NCBI GenBank assembly: GCA_937927675.1
Contig: CALBSG010000005.1
Span: forward strand, 22,356-86,355
Length of the DNA stretch: 64,000 bases
Direction: 5' to 3'
Source: an uncultured Paracoccaceae bacterium
Lineage (GTDB): Bacteria > Pseudomonadota > Alphaproteobacteria > Rhodobacterales > Rhodobacteraceae
Part shown: in pieces, positions 17,583-25,900 of the stretch
How positions within the stretch are numbered: the first letter of the stretch is position 1
Layout of the letters: every line of letters starts with the position of its first letter
Notes under the pieces: model-generated
Database searches by the model: none
Told to the model about the DNA's origin: nothing
Seen by the model: only the letters and a program-made list of their open reading frames with translations
Position numbers and translations under genes: made by a program

Positions 17583-18580
17583 TGCCCGGAACTTATGGTG
17601 CGGGTGCCATCAACTTCGACATTCAGATCACGCGCGACGCTGCCGAACAGATCCACCCGGTTAACCTCGGCAGAAACATCGTCAAAGCTGCTGCGGTCAA
17701 CCCGGCTGAGAATATATTGCATGCCAAGACACAGGCCGCTGGACACACAGCCCAGCATGAAGCCGGTCGCACTCAGCATGCCAGACAGCGTCAGCCAGCC
17801 CGGCGCAATCACCGGCTTAAAGGCCCAGACACCCACAACATAAACGGCATAAAGCAGCGACAAGAGCGCGATCATCATCGAAATCAGCGTCACCGATTGC
17901 AGAAGTCGCGGGGCCAGATTGATAAGCAGCAACTGCGCCAGCGTCACCCGCCGGCCGAAATCACGCAGCGCCCGTGCCTTGCGGGTTCCGGTCTGCGCGG
18001 CAAAGGGCACCTGCCCAAGCCCCTCATCCCGAGGCAGAAAACGCAAGGCAAGTTCCTTGGCCGGGTGGGCCAGAATCTGGTTCAGCAGGGTTCGCGGAAA
18101 GGCAATCGTCTGCATCTCACGCCCGCTGACCTGAAACCCGGCCCAATGGCCAAAGGCAACCCAAGGCCCGGCCAAAAGCCGGTCCAAGGCCGGAGGGTCC
18201 GTAAGGCGGCCCACAACAACCACCTCTTGCGCCGCCGCCTGTTCGATCATCGCCATGATGTCCAACGCCCCGATCTCATCAATCGAGGTCAGCACCGCCA
18301 CATCGCCAATCGCCTCGGCGGCGGCAATGGCGCGGCGGCGATAGTATTCGGCGCCACTGCGCACCGAAATCAGCCGCAAGTTGGGAATGTCGCGGACCAA
18401 CGCCAGCAGGGGTGTCACCTCATCCGACAGGCTGACAACAATGATTTCCCAAAACCGATACCCCCCCGCCAACCGGGCCGCGGTCTGACGCAAGGCGTCA
18501 AAGGCGGCAGGGGTGTTCGGCACCTCGCCAAAGCAGACCGAGACAAGGATGTTTTCGCGCAAGGTGGCGGCAGCGGTCAT
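17579..18580 (-). CDS. GT2-like protein with C-terminal membrane helices
   Basis: A 333-residue protein whose N-terminal 200 residues resemble a divergent family 2 glycosyltransferase (NILVSVCFGE at the start, YRFWEIIVVSLSD, AVLTSIDEIGALD at the metal-binding position), with two transmembrane helices near residues 222-248 and 255-280 and a short cytoplasmic tail. The weak DxD-like site means catalytic activity is uncertain. It is the third gene of the overlapping operon (ATGA overlaps on both sides), probably acting at the inner membrane on the same glycan. Confidence 0.7.
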   Translation of the reverse strand: MTAAATLRENILVSVCFGEVPNTPAAFDALRQTAARLAGGYRFWEIIVVSLSDEVTPLLALVRDIPNLRLISVRSGAEYYRRRAIAAAEAIGDVAVLTSIDEIGALDIMAMIEQAAAQEVVVVGRLTDPPALDRLLAGPWVAFGHWAGFQVSGREMQTIAFPRTLLNQILAHPAKELALRFLPRDEGLGQVPFAAQTGTRKARALRDFGRRVTLAQLLLINLAPRLLQSVTLISMMIALLSLLYAVYVVGVWAFKPVIAPGWLTLSGMLSATGFMLGCVSSGLCLGMQYILSRVDRSSFDDVSAEVNRVDLFGSVARDLNVEVDGTRTISSGQ

Positions 18581-19407
18581 TGGGCAAGGCCCGCCTTTGC
18601 CTGTGCCGCCAATACCACAGAAAGCCGCCCCTCAAGCGCCACCAGCCCCGCCGCATCCCGCTTCATTTCAATGGAAACCGCGCCCGGATAGCCCGCCCGC
18701 GCAAGGCCCTGCAAAAGTGCGGCCGTCGGCGCCACTTCGGCCGGTGCGGGCGCAAGATAGGGTTCGCTCAGATGCACATGACCCAACCAGGGGGAAAGAA
18801 GGGCAAGATCAACAACATCTTGGTTCATACGCACTGCACCGGTATCCAACACAACTCTGACTGCAGGCTCTGCCAAGCGGTCCACAAAGTCTAGCGTTTC
18901 GCCAAGCGTGTTCAGAAAATTCGTCCCATAACCGGCGGGGTTTGCCTCGACCGACAGGGTCGTTCCGTTGGCCTGTGCCGCGTTGCCCCATGCCCTGAAC
19001 CGTTCCAGCGCCAGATCCCACGCCTGCGCTTGCGGCATGTCCTGTGGCACCACACGCTGACGCGGCGCGCCGAACACCAGATTGGGAATTCCAAAGCGGC
19101 CCGCAAAATTGATGGCGCGACGCATGGCGTTTTCAAAGCGCGCTCGCTCTTCAGCGGTGCCGAACAGCGCGGCCCCCTCGACGCCGAACAAAACCGCCTG
19201 CATCGAGGTCAATTGCAACCCTGCCGCCGCGATTTCTTGCAACGCCTGCCGGGCCACGGCGGGGGCAGGGTCGAACACATCTGCCTGCCCGGCGAAAAGG
19301 ACACCCGGTGCAATTTCCAGCCCGGAGATCCCGAAGCGCTGCAAAAGGGCATAGGCCTCCAGCCGTTCGCCATGGGTCCAGGCGATATTCGACACCGACA
19401 GCTTCAT
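18577..19407 (-). CDS. Sugar phosphate isomerase/epimerase-type TIM-barrel protein
   Basis: A 276-residue xylose-isomerase-like TIM barrel (AP_endonuc_2 superfamily). Metal/substrate strands are visible: SNIAWT at the start, GLEIAPG, SVEANPAGYG, VVLDTGAVRM, HVHLSEPYL and VSIEMKRD. The Glu, Asp, His, Glu set fits a divalent-metal isomerase or epimerase, but the sugar is unknown. It is translationally coupled to the SDR upstream and the GT2-like gene downstream, suggesting that this pair makes or modifies the precursor for the glycan assembled by the rest of the operon. Confidence 0.82.
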   Translation of the reverse strand: MKLSVSNIAWTHGERLEAYALLQRFGISGLEIAPGVLFAGQADVFDPAPAVARQALQEIAAAGLQLTSMQAVLFGVEGAALFGTAEERARFENAMRRAINFAGRFGIPNLVFGAPRQRVVPQDMPQAQAWDLALERFRAWGNAAQANGTTLSVEANPAGYGTNFLNTLGETLDFVDRLAEPAVRVVLDTGAVRMNQDVVDLALLSPWLGHVHLSEPYLAPAPAEVAPTAALLQGLARAGYPGAVSIEMKRDAAGLVALEGRLSVVLAAQAKAGLAQ

Positions 19408-20354
19408 GCGGTCGCCTCGGCATAGAACCGCCGCAGACGCGTCAGGCAGTCAGCCTTGTCCATCAGATAGGGGCCGGACCTTGACCAAAGCCCGGTATGG
19501 GCGGACCGCATATCCTCGTGGTGCAGCCTTGCCTCCGAGGCGGGCATCGGCCCCCCGGTCAGCGCTTGATGCACCGCGCCTGCCACAAGCGGTTCGGGGG
19601 CAAGATGGATCACCGAAAGCCCGGCCGCCTGCGCCACCTGCACATCAGCCCAAAGCCGGGTCATGTCGTAAAACTGAAATCGGCTTTCAGGATGGGTAAA
19701 GCCCAGCGCCGAAAATCCCGCCGCTGTGACACAGCGCTCCAACGCGGGGCGCAGGGTGGATTGGTTCAGCGCAGGCCGGTCCAGCACATACATGCCTAAG
19801 GCAGGATCATGGGCAAAGACCGCCACCGCCAAGGACTGCAAGGGCTGCGGCAGCACGGCGATCAAAGCGTCGTATCGCGTCGCCGGCAGCATGGAAGGCA
19901 CGGGGTTCAAGAGATCAAAGAGGAAGTTCTTGCGCAAGCCCGGACCGAATAGCGCAGGCAACCGCACGATCAGGCAGTCCGCAAAATGCGCCGCGCAGAA
20001 GGTTTCCAGTCGACGGCGGTTCACACCATAGGCAATCCCGGTCTGAAACGCGGTCGTTGTCTCGGTCGCCTGCCCGTCAAAACGATCCAGCACCGCAATG
20101 GTCGAGATCAGCACAAAACGCCCTGCGCGCACCCCCGACAGCCGGTTGATCAGCCGATCAATCGCCTGTGCATCCCGGTCGGGAAAGCGGTTTGCCTCGA
20201 ACATTGAGCCGGGCGCGGCCGCGCAAACGACCGTCGCGTAATCTTGGTCAGTGGCGCTGTGGATGTTTGCCGAATTGAACCGTGATGCAAAATGATGCTG
20301 GCGCGACAGGGTTTGACCGACAAAACCGGTGTGCCCGATCAAGGCATCCTGCAT
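19404..20354 (-). CDS. NAD-dependent epimerase/dehydratase-like SDR
   Basis: An extended short-chain dehydrogenase/reductase beginning with the Rossmann motif ALIGHTGFVGQTL. The YxxxK-type site is represented by IAYGVNRRRLE, where Arg replaces the catalytic Lys, so ordinary epimerase chemistry may be lost or altered. The start at 20354 is preferred because GAGGA stands six bases before it; in-frame ATGs at 20375 and 20366 lack this. It is the first gene of the six-gene minus-strand glycan operon. A nucleotide-sugar or lipid-linked sugar substrate is inferred from context. Confidence 0.8.
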   Translation of the reverse strand: MQDALIGHTGFVGQTLSRQHHFASRFNSANIHSATDQDYATVVCAAAPGSMFEANRFPDRDAQAIDRLINRLSGVRAGRFVLISTIAVLDRFDGQATETTTAFQTGIAYGVNRRRLETFCAAHFADCLIVRLPALFGPGLRKNFLFDLLNPVPSMLPATRYDALIAVLPQPLQSLAVAVFAHDPALGMYVLDRPALNQSTLRPALERCVTAAGFSALGFTHPESRFQFYDMTRLWADVQVAQAAGLSVIHLAPEPLVAGAVHQALTGGPMPASEARLHHEDMRSAHTGLWSRSGPYLMDKADCLTRLRRFYAEATA

Positions 20355-20565
20355 GGGCGTCCTCATAATAATCAAACCAATATGGCACGATCACTAACAG
20401 GATTTGCCGGCTCTGCCATCGGTTTTCTCGCATATGGTAAGCGCAACCTTGTTGGGCACCTTCCAAACCCGCGCCGGTTCTGACGGATTCCACGCGCGCG
20501 TTCAGGAGAGACTGGCCGGGAACCTTGGCCACCTTATCCCGGTCTTGCTGGCCGGTCGGCCATGG

Positions 20566-20587
20566 AAAAGGGGGGCCGCAGCCCCCC
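20566..20587 (-). terminator. Terminator of the small hydrophilic GSR gene
   Basis: A 7-bp GC stem (GGGGGGC at 20570-20576, GCCCCCC at 20581-20587) with a four-base loop and TTTT on the minus strand, 24 bp beyond the stop of the 66-residue gene. Confidence 0.75.
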
Positions 20588-20610
20588 GATCCGGCATAGC
20601 GATCGGTCAG

Positions 20611-20811
20611 TCACTTTTGGCCGTCGCCCTGCTGCTGATCGGTGCGGCCCGCTGGCTTTTCAGTGCCCATCTGGCCCGGACGATCCTTGGCCCCGGCACC
20701 CTGTTTCGGGTCGCCCTGCGTGGCTTGTGCAGTGCCACGGTCATTGGCCAGTTCTGTTTCCTTGGTCTGCCCCGTCTTTGATCCGGGACCCTGCTTGTTT
20801 TCCATGGTCAT
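20611..20811 (-). CDS. Small hydrophilic Gln/Gly/Lys-rich protein, GSR-controlled
   Basis: A 66-residue, very hydrophilic and probably disordered protein with no hydrophobic core (composition rich in G, Q, K, T, D and E; repeated KQG/QGD-like units). It resembles the small stress-induced hydrophilic proteins common in alphaproteobacteria, but no named family is claimed. The ATG at 20811 is chosen because AAGGAGAA precedes it by six bases; the longer frame to 20925 would run through the promoter. A sigma-EcfG-type promoter lies 44 bp upstream and a terminator follows, so it is a single-gene stress unit. Confidence 0.75.
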   Translation of the reverse strand: MTMENKQGPGSKTGQTKETELANDRGTAQATQGDPKQGAGAKDRPGQMGTEKPAGRTDQQQGDGQK

Positions 20812-20854
20812 GATGTTCTCCTTCATGCGGCGGCCAATCCGCCGATGCAGACAG

Positions 20855-20879
20855 AACCTGCCAAACACCGCAATGTTCC
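20855..20879 (-). promoter_or_regulatory. Sigma-EcfG-type promoter, minus strand
   Basis: GGAAC (20879-20875) - 16 bp - GGTT (20858-20855), upstream of the small hydrophilic gene at 20611-20811. Its -35 box lies six bases from that of the divergent promoter at 20886. Confidence 0.75.
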
Positions 20880-20885
20880 CGCCAC

Positions 20886-20910
20886 GGAACCCAAACTCCC
20901 GACCCACGTT
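20886..20910 (+). promoter_or_regulatory. Sigma-EcfG-type promoter, plus strand
   Basis: GGAAC (20886-20890) - 16 bp - CGTT (20907-20910), a perfect consensus match, 48 bp before the ATG of the 24-residue membrane peptide gene. Confidence 0.8.
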
Positions 20911-20957
20911 TAGATTCTGCAGCAAAGGGGCTGCATGATCTGAGATGAGGGATACTT

Positions 20958-21032
20958 ATGCGCAGCATCATCTATCTTGTCGGTCTGGTGGTGGTCGTCA
21001 TGGCGATCCTGTCCCTGTTCGGATTGCGGTGA
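20958..21032 (+). CDS. 24-residue single-helix membrane microprotein
   Basis: A very short gene encoding MRSIIYLVGLVV followed by VVMAILSLFGLR: one hydrophobic helix with Arg near each end, so it should insert in the inner membrane. Similar tiny hydrophobic peptides occur in other alphaproteobacteria, but no function is known. Support comes from the perfect sigma-EcfG-type promoter 48 bp upstream, a GAGG motif before the ATG, and the clean helix design. It stands in a divergent pair with the small hydrophilic gene; both should be induced by general stress. Confidence 0.65.
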   Translation: MRSIIYLVGLVVVVMAILSLFGLR

Positions 21033-21225
21033 GGGCAGGATATGGCACATGTGGCAACCTTGGCGCCGCCCGCCGCACCGATCGATCTTGCGGGTGCGGT
21101 ATGGGATCTTATCCTGATTGGGCGGTCTTGGGGCTGACGGTCAATTTGCGTCGCATCCGGCGCAATCAGGAAGCGGTTTTGCAAACCTTTGGTCAAAAGA
21201 GATCGCGCGCCCTTCGGGGGCATCG

Positions 21226-21250
21226 GGAACCAAATGGGGACGCCTGCGTT
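21226..21250 (+). promoter_or_regulatory. Sigma-EcfG-type promoter, plus strand
   Basis: GGAAC (21226-21230) - 16 bp - CGTT (21247-21250), a perfect consensus match, 33 bp upstream of the glycine-zipper lipoprotein ATG. Confidence 0.8.
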
Positions 21251-21282
21251 GTCTCGGGAAGCCTTTGCCACAGGAGACCATC

Positions 21283-21540
21283 ATGAAATCCATCGTTCTG
21301 CTTCTTGGCCTTATTGCGGCCCTTCCAGCCTGCATGCCGACCACGGATCCCGTCGTCGGCGGCGCCCTGACCGGAGCAGTCCTCGGCGCAGCCGTCTCAG
21401 ATGACGGCGACCGCGTTGAGGGTGCGCTAATTGGCGCGGGTGTGGGCGGCATTGCGGGCTCGCTCATCGGTCAATCCAGCCGGCCCGGCTATTGTGTCTA
21501 TCGCGACATCAACGGCAACCGCTACACCGCGCGCTGCTAA
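21283..21540 (+). CDS. Glycine-zipper (2TM) outer-membrane lipoprotein, GSR-controlled
   Basis: An 85-residue protein with a lipoprotein signal (LIAALPAC, Cys17) and a glycine-zipper region (GGALTGAVLGAAVS to GALIGAGVGGIAGSLIG) typical of Rick_17kDa/OsmB-like envelope lipoproteins; the C-terminal YCVYRDINGNRYTARC has two cysteines. Relatives sit in the outer membrane and are often induced by osmotic or envelope stress. The ATG at 21283 follows AGGAGA; the longer open frame upstream crosses the promoter and is discarded. A perfect sigma-EcfG-type promoter lies 33 bp upstream of the start. Confidence 0.88.
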   Translation: MKSIVLLLGLIAALPACMPTTDPVVGGALTGAVLGAAVSDDGDRVEGALIGAGVGGIAGSLIGQSSRPGYCVYRDINGNRYTARC

Positions 21541-21693
21541 GGCGCGGGGTCGGGCAAATCTGGCCCAAAGCAAAAAGCGCCCAAATGCCGCATTGTGACA
21601 GGCAGCCCAACCTCCTGCGGGGTTGATCCCGAGGCGGCAGGGCCGGATCTGCGCGCATCGCAAAAGGGCAATGGTCACATTGAAGCGAGGGCC

Positions 21694-21879
21694 TTACCGG
21701 CGCGGTGGGGCCTGATCACCGCAGGGCCGTTCGGCCTCGCTTGATTTGCCCACACCGTCTGGTCCGGCCTTTGCCAAACGCAGCAAGGCCCGGTCGAGCT
21801 TGTCCGAACCGCCCACAGGGATTGGGTAGGCCTGGGACAAAGGCCCCTGCAGATCCGTGACGAAATCTTGCGGGTTCAT
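21694..21879 (-). CDS. Small hypothetical protein divergent from second EcfG gene
   Basis: A 61-residue protein that could not be assigned to a family. The first half is ordered-looking (DFVTDLQGPLSQAYP, then DKLDRALLRLAKA), the last 20 residues are charged and Pro-rich. The pattern of an aromatic residue, a Pro and an L-x-x-L-L-x-x-L helix is faintly reminiscent of NepR anti-sigma factors, but this is not enough for a call. The ATG at 21879 has AAAGGAA upstream. A sigma-EcfG-type promoter (21958-21982) lies about 80 bp upstream and the gene is divergent from the sigma gene at 22142. Confidence 0.6.
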   Translation of the reverse strand: MNPQDFVTDLQGPLSQAYPIPVGGSDKLDRALLRLAKAGPDGVGKSSEAERPCGDQAPPRR

Positions 21880-21957
21880 GGCTTTTCCTTTCGTACCCGG
21901 ATCGCGGCGCAATGCCGGGCCAATGCCTGTCATCGAAATCAAAAGCTTGCCCCTATG

Positions 21958-21982
21958 AACCCGGACCGTCCGAGATGGTTCC
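21958..21982 (-). promoter_or_regulatory. Sigma-EcfG-type promoter, minus strand
   Basis: GGAAC (21982-21978) - 16 bp - GGTT (21961-21958), pointing to the 61-residue gene at 21694-21879. Confidence 0.7.
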
Positions 21983-22141
21983 TGCCGACCCGACCAGACC
22001 ACACAGCGAGGGTCCCGCTGTTGCTAAAAGGGAACAGCACCCTGCGTCGGCGGCTCCCTGCCAAACCCTTTTGACGCTCGCGGAGCGCCCGTCATGGCGC
22101 CGCGTTTTTTCCACGATCCCATAAAGAAACCGGAGGCCCGT

Positions 22142-22711
22142 ATGGCGGCCGAGACTTTTTCGACTGAACTTGTCGACGTCATCCCCAGCCTGCGCGCCTA
22201 TGCCCGCGCACTGACCCGCAATGCGGCTGATTGTGACGATCTGGTCCAAGAAACCTTGGCCAAGGCGCTGAAGAACCAGAGCCGATTTGAACACGGCACG
22301 CGGCTGAAATCTTGGCTGTTCACCATCATGCGCAACACCTTTTACACCGCCGCAAAGAAGTCTGCGCGGGAACGGCCGGGGCTGGAGGACTGCGTGTCCG
22401 CCAGCGTGCTGGTGGAACCCGTGCATGATGCTGTCATCACCCACAAACGCCTGTTGGCGGCCATCGAACGCCTGCCGCAACAGTATCGCGAGATGCTGAT
22501 CCTCGTCGTGATGCTGGGAGAAACCTATGAAGACGCCGCCCGCATATGCGGTTGTGCGGTCGGCACGGTCAAAAGCCGGGTCAACCGGGCGCGCAGGATG
22601 GTGATGCAAGAGATGGAGGAGGGGTCGCCAGCGCAGCCGCGAAACAAAGTGATACTTGCGAATCAACAAATTGGCGCCGTGCCTCGGCAGGTCCAAATGC
22701 GACGGCCCTGA
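22142..22711 (+). CDS. Second EcfG-like ECF sigma factor
   Basis: A 189-residue ECF sigma factor with region 2 (about residues 13-75: RAYARALTRNAADCDDLVQETLAKAL, then KSWLFTIMRNTFYTAAKK) and region 4 (about 100-155: LPQQYREMLILVVMLGETYEDAARICGCAVGTVKSRVNRAR). It is close in design to the EcfG-family protein at 30863 and probably reads the same GGAAC/CGTT promoters. GGAGG precedes the ATG at 22142. Unlike that locus, no recognisable nepR accompanies it. A degenerate box (GGAAC at 22031, 16 bp, GGCT) lies upstream, and a perfect box on the opposite strand lies just beyond its 3' end. Confidence 0.9.
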   Translation: MAAETFSTELVDVIPSLRAYARALTRNAADCDDLVQETLAKALKNQSRFEHGTRLKSWLFTIMRNTFYTAAKKSARERPGLEDCVSASVLVEPVHDAVITHKRLLAAIERLPQQYREMLILVVMLGETYEDAARICGCAVGTVKSRVNRARRMVMQEMEEGSPAQPRNKVILANQQIGAVPRQVQMRRP

Positions 22712-22731
22712 CACACGGCGCAATTTGGTGA

Positions 22732-22756
22732 AACGCGGTTGTCGCCGAATGGTTCC
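22732..22756 (-). promoter_or_regulatory. Sigma-EcfG-type promoter antisense to the second EcfG gene
   Basis: GGAAC (22756-22752) - 16 bp - CGTT (22735-22732), a perfect match on the minus strand 21 bp beyond the sigma-gene stop. It would drive an RNA antisense to that gene, as no minus-strand gene starts before 21879. Confidence 0.5.
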
Positions 22757-22933
22757 CCCGAAAACGTCGCCCGCGCGGTATAAGGATTGGGCCACGACGT
22801 TGCGGGCGTCCTCATGGTGCGAAAACGGCGTTTTGCCGCTGGCCTATCGCGGGAAGGTTGTGACCCGAAGCGGATTTCACGCTAACGTGAGCCGAAGGTC
22901 CGTCTCAGGGCCTGCGAAGGGCGGAAAGTCAGA

Positions 22934-25900
22934 TTGGACAGCAATGCCATGATGGACGAGCCGGGTCTTGGGCGCGCGGATACCCCTGTGCGGCTGTTAC
23001 AAGAGCGACTGTATCGCGCAGGTCAAGCAGCGCAGATGTTCCTATGGGAACATGACATGCGGACGGGGCGCCAAACTTGGGATGGGGCAGCTGCGGCCGT
23101 GATCGGCTGCGCCGAGGTGGATCTGCCCGACAGCGCGGCGGCGGCGTTGTTCTTTGTAGATCCTGCGGATCACGGCCGGCTGACGGCCTTGTTCGCGGCC
23201 GCTATGGCCAAGCACCTTTCCAGTTTTGCCGCCGAGTTTCGCGGCATCGATGGGCGAATTTTCCACTCCGAGGCGCGGATTGAGTATGACGACACCGGCA
23301 CGGCGATCCGCACCACCGGCGTGACGCGCGATATCACCGCCGAGGCAGAGGCACGACGCCGCCTTGCAGAAAGCGAAGCGCGGGCCCACCAACAGGCGGA
23401 CGAGCTTCGCACGATTTACGAAGCGGCTCCGATCGGGCTTTGTGTGCTTGACCGTGACTTGCGGATCTTGCGGGTCAATGAGGCGATGCTGCACATGCAT
23501 GGCCGGACCGCAGACGATTTCGTGGGACTGGGCCTTGCCGACGCGATGCCTGAAATCGCGCACGCGGCGGGTGACCGTATTGGACGGGTGCTGCAAGGCG
23601 AAAGCCTTCGCGGCCAGATCATCGCCTTGTCTTTACCGGACGATACGATTGGCGCGGCGGTGCCCGCCACCGTTCGCGTCAACTGGGTGCCGCTGCACGA
23701 CGCCGCCGGGTGCGTACAAGGTGCTGTACTGACCACGGAAAACCTGACCTTGGAACGCAGCGCCGAGCAGGCGCTTGCCAATCGCGAGGCATTGCTGGCG
23801 GCCGTGGGCGACAGTTCCCCCGAAATCATCTATGCCAAAAACACCGAAGGCCGGATGCTTTATGCCAATGCCGCAACCTTGGCGATGGTCGGCCTGCCGC
23901 TCGATCAGGTGCTGGGCCGTACCAGCTATGAATTGATGCCGAATTCCGGCGGCAAGACACGGCTGATGTCCGATATGAAGGTGATGGCCACCGGACGCAC
24001 CACCCGGCGAGATGAATCTGTCACCACGATAGACGGGCGTCACATGGTGCTGCACACCATCCGCGCGCCCTTGCGTGACGCCCAAGGCAAGCTCATCGGC
24101 CTTGTCGGCCTTTCCAGCGATGTAACCGCCCAGCGCGCCGCCGAAGCGCGGCAAGTGTTTTTGCTGCAACTGGCCGATCAGTTGCGCAGTGATCGTCGCG
24201 CTGCCTGGGTAACAGTACGCGCCTTGGGGCGGTTTTTTGGCGTGACGCGGGCGGGCTTTGCCAGCCATTCGGCCGATCATTCTGGCGAGCCAACCCTCTC
24301 AGATGCCTTTTTTGAAGAATGGAGTGACGGGATTGCCCGCAGCCTGACCCCGACCCAGGGGCTGACCAATCTGGGAGATTGGATCCGGGGCGAGCTGGCC
24401 CAAGGTCGCATCATCGAAATCGCCGATGTGCTGCACGACAATCGCATCAAAACCCCCGCTGCCTTTTTGGAACATGGAACCCGCGCGGCCTTGATTGTGC
24501 CTTTGCTGCGCGATGGCGTCGTGGTCGCAACCTTGTATCTGGCCGATGCGCAGCCGCGCGACTGGCAGGCAGCAGACATCGCACTTGTGCGCGATGTGGC
24601 CGAGCGCAGTTGGGCCGCCGTGGAACGGGAACGCAGCGAACGGGCATTGCGCCAAGCCGAAGCCCGTCATCGCACGGTTCTGGAGGCCTCCGCTGCGGTG
24701 GTTTGGTCCACCGACACTGCGGGCGGTTTTGCGACACCGCAACCCAGTTGGGCCGCCTATACCGGGCAGAACTGGCCGGACCATGCCGGACAGGGTTGGA
24801 CCCGAATGATCCACCCCGATGACCTGCCGCGCCTGATGGACGACTGGCAGGCCGCGCTGGTCAAGGGCGGCGGGCATTACCAGTCGGGGGGCCGGATCTG
24901 GCACGGCCCAAGCGGGCGCTGGCGGCATTTTGTGGTGCGAGGTGCACCACTTGTCAGCCCGCTTGATGGCAAAGTGCAGGAATGGATTGGCGCGGTCACC
25001 GACATCGATGACCAGCGCAGAGCCGAAGATGACCTGCGCCTGAGTGAAACCCGGCTGCGGCTGGCGAAGGAGGCGGCTGGGCTGGGCATCTTCGAACTGG
25101 ACCTTGGCAGCGGAGAACTCAGCTGGGATGCGGCCAGTCTGGCCATCTTGCGTGACAGCGGCAAAGGTCCGCCAACGCTGAATAGTTTTCTGCAACGTAT
25201 TCACCCAAACGACCGCGCGGCGCTGCGTTCCGGCCTCGAAGGGGCGTTAAACGCACCCGCCGAAGGCCGCATGTCGATTGAAATCCGCATTGACAGCGGG
25301 ATGAACCTGCGGCCGATCTGGCTTTCGGTGATGGCGCAGGTCAGCCCTTGGCCCGCCCCAGAGCGCGGCCAAACCTCTGGCCCGGATCAGCCGCGGCAAC
25401 CCAACAGTCCGCAGCGCAGAGATATCCGTCGGCTGGTTGGCTCTCTGCGTGACATCACCGCCCGCAAGCACAAAGAAATCGCCTTGCAATCGCTGAACCG
25501 TCGCTTGGCCGACCGCATGGAACAGGCCGCGGCCGAGCGCGATCGGTTGTGGTCGGTGACAGACGACTTTCTGGCCACCACCGACAGCGCGGGCGTGTTG
25601 CACGAAGTCAGCGACAGTTGGGCGCGGATGCTGGGCCGCGCGCCCGGACAGCTGATCGGCAGGCCCTATGCCGCGATTTTTCACCCCGACGATCTGCCCC
25701 GGATCGAAGCGGCGCAGCACGAACTTTTCAAGCACGGCGGCTCTGCCTTTGTCGAGGCGCGGATACAGGCCGCTGATGGCGAATGGCGGCCCGTCAACTG
25801 GCGGCTCACGTCAGAACCTGATGTGGATCGGCTTTACGCGGTTGGTCGCGACATGACGGCCGACCATGCCCAAGCCCGCGCGCTGTCCGAGGCGCAGGCG

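Noticed and set aside
22031..22055. GGAAC-N16-GGCT upstream of the second sigma gene
   Set aside because: The -10 lacks the GTT core, so it is too degenerate to list as a promoter; mentioned only in the gene entry.
21953..22795. 280-codon minus-strand frame under the antisense GSR promoter
   Set aside because: No domain, no Shine-Dalgarno, and mostly antisense of the second sigma factor; the promoter there is kept, the protein is not.
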